The notes under the pieces were generated by a model. That model had not been told where the DNA came from. It ran no database searches and saw only the letters and a program-made list of their open reading frames with translations. From Chromatiales bacterium (GTDB lineage: Bacteria > Pseudomonadota > Gammaproteobacteria > CAMYNG01): DNA of 34,138 nt. A program made the position numbers and the translations under genes. The stretch spans positions 1 through 34,138 of the forward strand of contig JALTLF010000226.1 in the NCBI GenBank assembly GCA_027005735.1. The letters run 5' to 3'. This document shows, in pieces, positions 28,705-34,138 of the stretch (within the stretch, counting starts at the first letter, position 1; each line of letters opens with the position of its first letter).

Positions 28705-28981
28705 AGTCGCCACCCTCAATGATCACTTCGTTCTCTTCCACGCCCGCCAGCGGGTCCGGTTCCTGCGGTCCGGCCGCCACCGTCTGGCCGGTCTCTTCTT
28801 CCACCATCATGTCCAGCACCTCGCCGTCCTCGCTGGCGAAGAGGGCAAGAAATTCCAGCAGTTCGGGGCTGGGGGAGACCTCCTCGGCCAGGGCGAGGCC
28901 GGCGTTGCCCAGCAGCAGGCCAAGACACAGTCCCAGCACCAGTCCGCCCGTTGCCGGCCCGCGCGGCGCTTCAACCGGCAT
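28697..28981 (-). CDS. Small exported acidic protein in the sigma operon
   Basis: A 94-aa protein with one hydrophobic segment at about 10-32 (signal peptide ending near LALAEE) and an acidic mature part with PELLEFLALFASEDGEVLDMM. The ATG at 28981 overlaps the stop of the anti-sigma-like gene by 11 nt, and its own stop overlaps the DUF3106 start, so translation is tightly coupled. A longer frame to 29218 exists, but it would overlap the whole anti-sigma C-terminus. I do not recognise a named family. Confidence 0.68.
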   Translation of the reverse strand: MPVEAPRGPATGGLVLGLCLGLLLGNAGLALAEEVSPSPELLEFLALFASEDGEVLDMMVEEETGQTVAAGPQEPDPLAGVEENEVIIEGGDYE

Positions 28982-29411
28982 CCTGCTCCGCCTCCAGCAG
29001 CCACTGGTAGAACTCCAGTTCTTCCAGCAGTTCCAGCGAGTCGTCCTCGGCGACGATCTCGAGATCCAGCGCCGCAATGTCGGTGGAGGGCACCTGCAGG
29101 GCCGCGTCGTCGCCGCGGGCCAGTTGCGGCTGATCCTCTCCGGCGACGGGTCCCGGCGCATCACGCCAGGGCGCGGCCACCAGCACCGCGAGCAATACCG
29201 TCGCCGCCATGGCGCCACCGAGGTACCAGCCGCGACGGGCAGGCAGGGACACCACCTTGGCCCCCCTGCCGGCGGCCTCCAGCGCGGTGCGCCGCGCCGC
29301 GCGCAGGCGCCCGGCGATGGCCGGATCGAGATCCTCGGCCGCCGCGTCGAAGGCGGCCCGGATGCGGGCCTCGAATTCCCGCTCGTCCTTGGGCTGTTGC
29401 GGCTCTTTCAT
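28971..29411 (-). CDS. Anti-sigma-factor-like single-pass membrane protein (DUF3619-like)
   Basis: A 146-aa protein. The N-terminal cytosolic part (1-60) is charged and helical, with EARIRAAFDAAAEDLDPAI and RLRAARRTALEA; a transmembrane segment lies at about 64-82; the acidic periplasmic tail ends in ELEFYQWLLEAEQDAG. Size, topology and location directly after a sigma factor fit an anti-sigma factor of the DUF3619 kind; no Zn-binding motif (HXXXCXXC) is present. The ATG at 29411 shares one base with the sigma stop (TGATG), implying coupling. Confidence 0.68.
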   Translation of the reverse strand: MKEPQQPKDEREFEARIRAAFDAAAEDLDPAIAGRLRAARRTALEAAGRGAKVVSLPARRGWYLGGAMAATVLLAVLVAAPWRDAPGPVAGEDQPQLARGDDAALQVPSTDIAALDLEIVAEDDSLELLEELEFYQWLLEAEQDAG

Positions 29412-29971
29412 CACAGCACCCCTCCCAGGGTTTCACGTAGTCGTTTCACGGCGCGGGAGTAATGGGTCTTCACGCTCCCGCCGCTGATACCCAGACTCTG
29501 TGCGGTCTCGGTCACATCCAGTCCTTCCACCGCGCGCATCAGGAAGACCTGTTGCTGGCGCAGCGGCAATTCATGCAGGGCGCGCTCGATATGTTTGAGC
29601 AGGCGTCCCTTCTCCAGCTGGCCGTCCGGTGTGTCGGCGACCACCTGGGGCAGATCCTCGAGATCCTTGCCGTCTTCGTCGTCACCCCATTTTAGCCATA
29701 CCCGCCAGCGGTTGCGCACCTGCTGACGGCGGTACCAGTCGCGGACACGGTTCTGCAGAATGCGGTAGAACAGCGGTGCCCATTCCGCCGGCGTCCGCTC
29801 GCCGTAGCGTTGTACCAGCTGGATCATGGCATCCTGCACGATGTCCAGCGCTTCCTCGCTGTTGCCGGTGGCCACGCGCGCCATCTGGAAGGCACGCCGT
29901 TCCACGCCGGCAAGAAATTCGTCCAGTGTCTCCGGTAACTCGGCCTGCTTGTGCGATGCGTCGTTTGGCAC
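29411..29971 (-). CDS. ECF-like sigma-70 family factor
   Basis: A short two-domain sigma factor: region 2 in FLAGVERRAFQMARVATGNS and ALDIVQDAMIQLVQRYG, then region 4 in LHELPLRQQQVFLMRAVEGL and TETAQSLGISGGSVKTHYSR. The family is cytosolic and directs RNA polymerase to a small regulon. The start is uncertain. GTG at 29971 (shown here, 186 aa) has GGGAG in front and gives MPNDASHKQ, close to the domain. ATG at 30097 gives 228 aa with a Pro/Gly/Ala-rich leader produced by a GC palindrome (30040-30067) and no good Shine-Dalgarno. It heads an operon with the anti-sigma-like, small exported and DUF3106 genes. Confidence 0.82.
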   Translation of the reverse strand: MPNDASHKQAELPETLDEFLAGVERRAFQMARVATGNSEEALDIVQDAMIQLVQRYGERTPAEWAPLFYRILQNRVRDWYRRQQVRNRWRVWLKWGDDEDGKDLEDLPQVVADTPDGQLEKGRLLKHIERALHELPLRQQQVFLMRAVEGLDVTETAQSLGISGGSVKTHYSRAVKRLRETLGGVL

Positions 29972-30039
29972 GCGCTCCCTGTCTTCCTGCCTCACCCAAT
30001 GGTTGGCCGCACTGGCGGCCTGCTCGTGAGCCTGTCCCG

Positions 30040-30067
30040 CCTGCGGGTCCCCGGGGGGACCCGCAGG
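30040..30067. repeat. GC-rich perfect hairpin in the sigma factor leader
   Basis: Arms 30040-30052 and 30055-30067 are perfect complements over 13 bp with only 2 nt between them. In RNA it would be a very stable stem, about 70 nt upstream of the GTG at 29971. It may regulate translation or transcription of the sigma operon. Confidence 0.75.
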
Positions 30068-30180
30068 GGATCCAGGTGCGGTGGTGTCGCGCCACATGAT
30101 AACCGCTTCTGTCCGTGTGAGGCAGCCGAAACGTTTATCCGCGTGTGATTGCGCGACCCATCCGCCCATCCGGCGCGTCG

Positions 30181-30666
30181 CTAGTGACCGCGGCGACGGT
30201 CGATGCGACGGTGGACCCGCTCGCCCCGACGGTCCATGCGACGGTCGATGCGCTGGCCGCGGCGGTCCAGGCGGCGGTCGATGCGATCACCCCGGCGATC
30301 GAGACGGTTCTCGATGCGGTCGCCACGGCGATCCAGACGGGCATCGATGCGATCGCCCCGGCGTTCCAGGCGATCGGCGGCGCGGTCATGGCCGGCCTCG
30401 CGCAGGCGCTCGGCGCGGGCATCCAGGCGGTCCTCGATGACGTCACCCCGATGGTCGAGACGGTCGTTGATCACCTCGCCGCGGTGGTCGAGGCGGTCGT
30501 TGATGACGTCGCCACGATGATCGAGACGATCCTCGATGACGTCGCCGCGGTGGTCAAGACGGTCCTCGACGACCTGACCGGGGTCCCCTTCCGAGGCCCA
30601 GGCCGGGCTGGCCAGCGCAATACCCATGGCGGCCATCAGGCCCATCGTCAGCTTGCTCTTTTTCAT
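30181..30666 (-). CDS. Exported protein built of 11-residue repeats
   Basis: A 161-aa protein with a clear signal peptide (MKKSKLTMGLMAAMGIALAS, cleavage after AWA at about 24). From residue 34 to the end it consists of eleven 11-residue units: five of type EDRLDHRGDVI (34-88), an 8-residue break, and six of type DRRLDRRGDRI (97-161). The first block is mixed or acidic, the second strongly basic. Hydrophobic residues fall at positions 4 and 11 of each unit, as in hendecad coiled coils. The ATG at 30666 has AGGGAG upstream; the longer frame would remove the signal from the N-terminus. It precedes the sigma operon on the same strand. Function unknown. Confidence 0.82.
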   Translation of the reverse strand: MKKSKLTMGLMAAMGIALASPAWASEGDPGQVVEDRLDHRGDVIEDRLDHRGDVINDRLDHRGEVINDRLDHRGDVIEDRLDARAERLREAGHDRAADRLERRGDRIDARLDRRGDRIENRLDRRGDRIDRRLDRRGQRIDRRMDRRGERVHRRIDRRRGH

Positions 30667-31088
30667 GTCTGTCACTCCCTGTTGCGTGAATGGTGTCTTC
30701 ACCTGGTACAACGCGGTGGCGGGAGATTGGTTGACAGCCGGGATGAAACCGGCAGTGAAATCGGCCAATCCGCCGGAACCGGTCCGTCATAACAGGTAGA
30801 GAATTCCGGGATGTCCTTGTAAACCACTGTTTTTATTCCAAGAATCCACGGGCGCCCGGTCGGACACCGGACAGGAAACAACCTCCCCCCCACCCCGTCA
30901 AATGCCGCCGAAGGGCGCCGGGGCTCAGCGGGAAACACGCTCGCCGGTGTTCGAGCGCCCGCGAGCCCGGCGCACTGGGGTATCGCGCAGCGACGGCATT
31001 TTCGGGTCCCCTTTTCTTTGGGAACTTTTTTTTGGGGAGGCAAAAGAAAGTTCCTCGCTCGCGGCGGCGAGCGAAAAAGAACCTTAAT
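30667..31088. other. 422-nt intergenic region without a gene
   Basis: No supportable coding frame. The part near 30800-30850 is AT-richer and may hold the promoter of the repeat protein, but I saw no convincing hexamer pair. The end next to prfC (31021-31073) carries two adjacent inverted repeats listed separately. Confidence 0.6.
31021..31073. repeat. Two adjacent hairpins downstream of prfC
   Basis: Hairpin A: 31021-31033 with 31042-31054, 13-bp arms with one mismatch, A/T-rich, loop of 8. Hairpin B: CGCTCGC (31056-31062) and GCGAGCG (31067-31073), loop of 4. On the minus strand B is met first after the prfC stop, then A. They probably end or stabilise the prfC transcript. A similar T/C-rich motif facing its A/G-rich complement recurs between genes in several gammaproteobacteria (recalled). 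Confidence 0.6.
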
Positions 31089-32669
31089 TTAGTGTTCGCG
31101 AGTGGCGTGAAAACGGATGTCGGGCCAGCGCTCGATGGTGAGGTCGAGGTTGACGCGCGTGGGCGCGAGATAGGTGAGGCTGCCGGCGTGATCCAGGGCG
31201 AGGTTGTCGGCGGCCCTGTTGCGGAACTCGTTGAGCTTTTTCTCGTCCTCGCATTCCACCCAGCGCGCGGTGGCGACGTTGACCGACTCGAACTGGCACT
31301 CCACGCCGTACTCGTGCTTGAGGCGATGGGCCACGACGTCGAACTGCAACATGCCCACGGCGCCGACGATGAGGTCGTTGTTGTTGAGCGGCTTGAAGAC
31401 CTGTGAGGCGCCCTCCTCGCTCAACTGTTCGAGGCCCTTCTGCAACTGCTTGAGGCGCAGCGGGTCTTTCAGCACCACGCGGCGGAACAGCTCGGGGGCG
31501 AAGTTGGGGATGCCGGTGTACTTGAGGTCCTCGCCCTGGGTGAAGGTGTCGCCGATCTGGATGGTGCCGTGGTTGTGCAGGCCGATGATGTCCCCCGGCC
31601 AGGCCGCCTCCACGTGCTCGCGCTCGCTGGCCATGAAGGTGATGGCATGGGGGATCTTGACGTCACGGCCGAGGCGCACCTGGCGCGCCTTCATGCCGGC
31701 GGTGTAGTGGCCCGAGCACACGCGCAGGAAGGCGATGCGGTCGCGGTGCTGCGGGTCCATGTTCGCCTGGATCTTGAAGACGAAACCGGTGAAGGCCTCC
31801 TCGTCGGGCGACACCACGCGGGTCTGCGTCGCCCGCGGCTGCGGGGGCGGCGCGTGGGCGACGAAGTAGTCCAGCAGCTCGGCGACGCCGAAGTTGTTGA
31901 TGGCCGAGCCAAAGAATACCGGCGTCAGCTCACCGCGCAGGAAGGCATCCTCGTCCCAGGCATGGCTGGCGCCACGCACCAGCTCGATCTCCTCGCGCAG
32001 CTCCGCCGCCAGCGGACCCAGGACCTCGTCGAGTTGCGGATTGTCGAGCCCCTCGATGACATCCCCTTCCTGGATCCTGCCGCCGTGGGTGGCGGAATAC
32101 AGGTGCACGCGGTCGTCGTACAGATGGAACACGCCGCGGAACTGCTTGCCCATGCCGATGGGCCAGGTCACCGGCGCGCACTGGATCTTCAGGATGTCCT
32201 CCACCTCGTCCATCAGCTCCACCGGGTCGCGGCCCTCGCGGTCCAGCTTGTTGATGAAGGTCAGGATGGGGGTGTCGCGCAGGCGGCAAACGTCCATCAG
32301 CTTGATGGTGCGGTCCTCCACGCCCTTGGCGCTGTCGATGACCATCAGCGCCGAGTCCACCGCCGTGAGGGTGCGGTAGGTGTCCTCCGAGAAGTCCTCG
32401 TGACCCGGCGTGTCCAGCAGGTTGACGATGTGGTCGCGGTAGGGAAACTGCATCACCGAGGAGGTCACCGAGATGCCGCGTTGCTTTTCCAGCTCCATCC
32501 AGTCGGAGGTGGCGTGGCGCGCCGCCTTGCGCCCCTTGACCGTGCCGGCGAGCTGGATGGCGCCGCCGAAGAGCAGCAGCTTTTCGGTGAGCGTCGTCTT
32601 GCCGGCGTCCGGATGGGAGATGATGGCGAAGGTGCGCCGCCGCCGGATTTCCTGTTCGAGAGAAGACAT
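31089..32669 (-). CDS. prfC: Peptide chain release factor 3
   Basis: The 526-aa translational GTPase removes RF1/RF2 from the ribosome after peptide release. G-motifs are visible: [13 protein letters not shown] at 18-30 (G1), RGISVTSSV (G2), [16 protein letters not shown] (G3) and [10 protein letters not shown] (G4). Domains II and III follow to the C-terminus. Length is close to E. coli RF3 (529 aa). The ATG at 32669 gives [20 protein letters not shown] as in the family; the 7 extra upstream codons start with TTG and are unlikely. It diverges from the membrane protein at 32886. Confidence 0.97.
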   Translation of the reverse strand: MSSLEQEIRRRRTFAIISHPDAGKTTLTEKLLLFGGAIQLAGTVKGRKAARHATSDWMELEKQRGISVTSSVMQFPYRDHIVNLLDTPGHEDFSEDTYRTLTAVDSALMVIDSAKGVEDRTIKLMDVCRLRDTPILTFINKLDREGRDPVELMDEVEDILKIQCAPVTWPIGMGKQFRGVFHLYDDRVHLYSATHGGRIQEGDVIEGLDNPQLDEVLGPLAAELREEIELVRGASHAWDEDAFLRGELTPVFFGSAINNFGVAELLDYFVAHAPPPQPRATQTRVVSPDEEAFTGFVFKIQANMDPQHRDRIAFLRVCSGHYTAGMKARQVRLGRDVKIPHAITFMASEREHVEAAWPGDIIGLHNHGTIQIGDTFTQGEDLKYTGIPNFAPELFRRVVLKDPLRLKQLQKGLEQLSEEGASQVFKPLNNNDLIVGAVGMLQFDVVAHRLKHEYGVECQFESVNVATARWVECEDEKKLNEFRNRAADNLALDHAGSLTYLAPTRVNLDLTIERWPDIRFHATREH

Positions 32670-32885
32670 GGCCTGAATCGTGGACAACAAGGCGCGCTAT
32701 TCTACACCAGCCGCGCGGGGGATAAAGCACCACCCTCCCCGCCGTCCCCGGCCGTGCGCGTCTCCCTGCCAACCCCCCGGGCCATTGCGTTGCATACCTT
32801 ATATAAACCCGGTAGGCTTTGGGCCAGGATCCCGTCCCCCGGATCCGGCAAAATCACCATAACAATCAACGGCCAAGGAGACGCC

Positions 32886-33743
32886 ATGTTTGAAGCGCCC
32901 AGAGAACCACAGGATTTCGGCAAGACCCTGGACACGGGATTCCGGCTGTTCGGGGCCGGCTGGAAAGGCGGCATGCTGATTGCGCTCTATGCCATTGTCG
33001 CCCTGGGCATCATCGGCGGCGCGGGCGTGGCCACCTTCATCCCCATGATGGATCGCGTGGACGAGGCCTTCGGCTTTGCCATCGGCATGGGCCTGATCCT
33101 GGGCCTGCTGGCCATCCTCATCTGGACCATCGCCATGAATTCGCTCATTGCCTGGTTCGGGGCCATCTACCGCGGCGCGCCCCTGCGCGTGAATGATGCC
33201 ATCCGCATCGGCATGAACAAGCTCTTCCCCGTATTCGGCTGGTACATCCTGTTCTTCCTGCTCCTCGCCGGCGTGTTGCTGCCCGGCGGCATCATCTTCA
33301 CCATCGGCATCGCCACCCAGGAACCCCTGACCATCGCCCTGACCAGTTTTCTCGGCGGCATTGCCATGCTCATCCCCTACCTGTTCGTTGCGGTAATGTT
33401 CGTCTTTGGCCCCTATCTCATCGTCATGGACGACAGCCGCGTCACCGAGTCCTTCGGTGAATCGAGGCGCCTGGTATGGGGCAACTGGTGGCGCACCTTC
33501 GGCTACGGCGCGGTGGTCATGTTGCTGCTGTGGGTGATCTCCTTCATCCTCTCCCTGCCGCTGGCCATCGTCAGCATCGTCTTCACTTTCAGTGGGGAGA
33601 TGGCCGGCTCGCTCATCACCGACCTCCTGAATCAGCTCATCTCCCTGCTGGTCTACCCGCTGAGCGTGTCCATGACCCTGTCCTACATGTTCGACATGCA
33701 GTTGCGGCGCTCCGGCCTGGACCTGGCGGCGCGTCTCGCCTGA
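32886..33743 (+). CDS. Polytopic inner-membrane protein (YciC/BPSS1780-like)
   Basis: A 285-aa protein with an N-terminal amphipathic stretch (DFGKTLDTGFRLFGAGWKGG) followed by six hydrophobic segments at about 30-52, 68-90, 112-138, 148-178, 205-232 and 240-270. The charged loop DDSRVTESFGESRRLVWGNWWRTFG before the fifth segment (given shortened in meaning: Glu/Ser-rich then WGNWW) is typical of the YciC/BPSS1780/GDPD-membrane-domain type. The function of the family is not established. The start has a perfect AAGGAG at 7 nt. An A/T-rich TATAAA at 32802-32807 could be its -10 region. The next gene starts about 20 nt after its stop. Confidence 0.78.
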   Translation: MFEAPREPQDFGKTLDTGFRLFGAGWKGGMLIALYAIVALGIIGGAGVATFIPMMDRVDEAFGFAIGMGLILGLLAILIWTIAMNSLIAWFGAIYRGAPLRVNDAIRIGMNKLFPVFGWYILFFLLLAGVLLPGGIIFTIGIATQEPLTIALTSFLGGIAMLIPYLFVAVMFVFGPYLIVMDDSRVTESFGESRRLVWGNWWRTFGYGAVVMLLLWVISFILSLPLAIVSIVFTFSGEMAGSLITDLLNQLISLLVYPLSVSMTLSYMFDMQLRRSGLDLAARLA

Positions 33744-33763
33744 GACCCGGGGGCAGGCAGGCC

Positions 33764-34138
33764 TTGGCCCGCTGGCAGTACTACCTGCTGTTGCTGCTGA
33801 CCGCCGCCCCGATGGCGGCCGTCGCGGCCGCCCGGGAGCCGGACACGGTATCCCTGATCAGCGCGTGTATCGAGGCCCGCTTCGAGAACAACGACGAGGA
33901 AGTCTTCCGCGATACCGAGCTGGAGCTGGGGAAACTCTGCCCGCAACTGGCCCGCGTCCTGCGGGCGGGCGATGATCCCCGCCTCGCCGACATCACGCCG
34001 CCACCCGCCGACAGGATGTCGCTGGCGCAACTACAGGATCTCCGCCAGGCGCTGGAGAGCTTTCGCACCGGCCCGGACAGGACCGGGCGCTTCGACCGCG
34101 GCATGCTCGAGGAAGTCATCGCCGCCAGCTACGAGCCG
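33764..34138 (+). CDS. Exported protein, 3' end beyond the window
   Basis: A frame without stop from at least 33764 to the window end (125 codons). With the TTG at 33764 it begins MARWQYYLLLLLTAAPMAAV, a plausible signal peptide cleaved near residue 23. The mature part is soluble and acidic, with SLISACIEARFENNDEEVF, LGKLCPQLARVLRAGDDP and LAQLQDLRQALESF. The real start could also be a non-ATG codon slightly upstream. It lies 20 nt after the YciC-like gene and probably forms an operon with it. Such a gene next to a membrane protein may belong to the DUF4129/transglutaminase type of cluster, but the diagnostic C-terminal part is missing. Confidence 0.6.
   Translation, partial: MARWQYYLLLLLTAAPMAAVAAAREPDTVSLISACIEARFENNDEEVFRDTELELGKLCPQLARVLRAGDDPRLADITPPPADRMSLAQLQDLRQALESFRTGPDRTGRFDRGMLEEVIAASYEP

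Noticed and set aside
30145-30792. 215-codon plus-strand frame of hydrophobic 11-residue repeats
   Set aside because: It mirrors the repeat protein. The minus strand has a textbook signal peptide and AGGGAG ribosome site; the plus frame has neither. The long frame follows from the 33-nt periodicity.

Overview
The window looks like a chromosomal segment of a high-GC gammaproteobacterium, probably from the Chromatiales/Ectothiorhodospiraceae-like sulfur-oxidising lineages. Three things point there. The lptGF <-> pepA-holC-valS block is a gammaproteobacterial arrangement. The housekeeping proteins (PurL, ValS, PrfC, LptF/G, HolC, Aas) are of gammaproteobacterial type and length. A tandem set of DUF2173 proteins is present, a family I associate with sulfur oxidisers. 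The placement is inference from gene content; no rRNA or tRNA gene was seen.

Layout. 1-5.1 kb (minus strand): three adjacent DUF2173-like genes behind a good sigma-70-type promoter, followed by purL. 5.3-10.9 kb: an RDD membrane protein converging on lptG, then lptF, with pepA-holC-acidic protein diverging. 10.9-12.6 kb: a near-palindromic element with 26-bp perfect arms and a GT-C glycosyltransferase, both sitting between the holC group and valS, which are normally close. 12.8-15.5 kb: valS. 15.7-17.1 kb: a 91-aa unknown, then an HxlR regulator diverging from a membrane protein across two mirrored operator-like palindromes. 17.2-28.1 kb: a long minus-strand run. Read from its promoter it is a TetR regulator, the Aas-type acyltransferase/acyl-ACP synthetase, a UMF1-type MFS transporter, a TIM-barrel hydrolase, the DUF2339/DUF3999 pair, DUF2970, a TfoX-N protein and a gamma-glutamylcyclotransferase-like protein. 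28.1-30.7 kb: a translationally coupled ECF-like sigma factor / anti-sigma-like / small exported protein / DUF3106 operon ending in a clear intrinsic terminator, preceded by an exported protein made of 11-residue repeats. 31.1-34.1 kb: prfC, and divergently a polytopic membrane protein followed by an exported protein cut by the window end.

How the parts work together. Most of the window concerns core metabolism and the envelope: purine synthesis, LPS transport, valine charging, phospholipid re-acylation and translation termination. The accessory interest lies in the DUF2173 triplet, the TetR-aas-MFS-hydrolase unit with operators embedded in its promoter, the HxlR-regulated membrane protein, the sigma/DUF3106 operon with the repeat protein, and the large palindromic intergenic element. 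I found no CRISPR array, transposase, prophage or plasmid gene.
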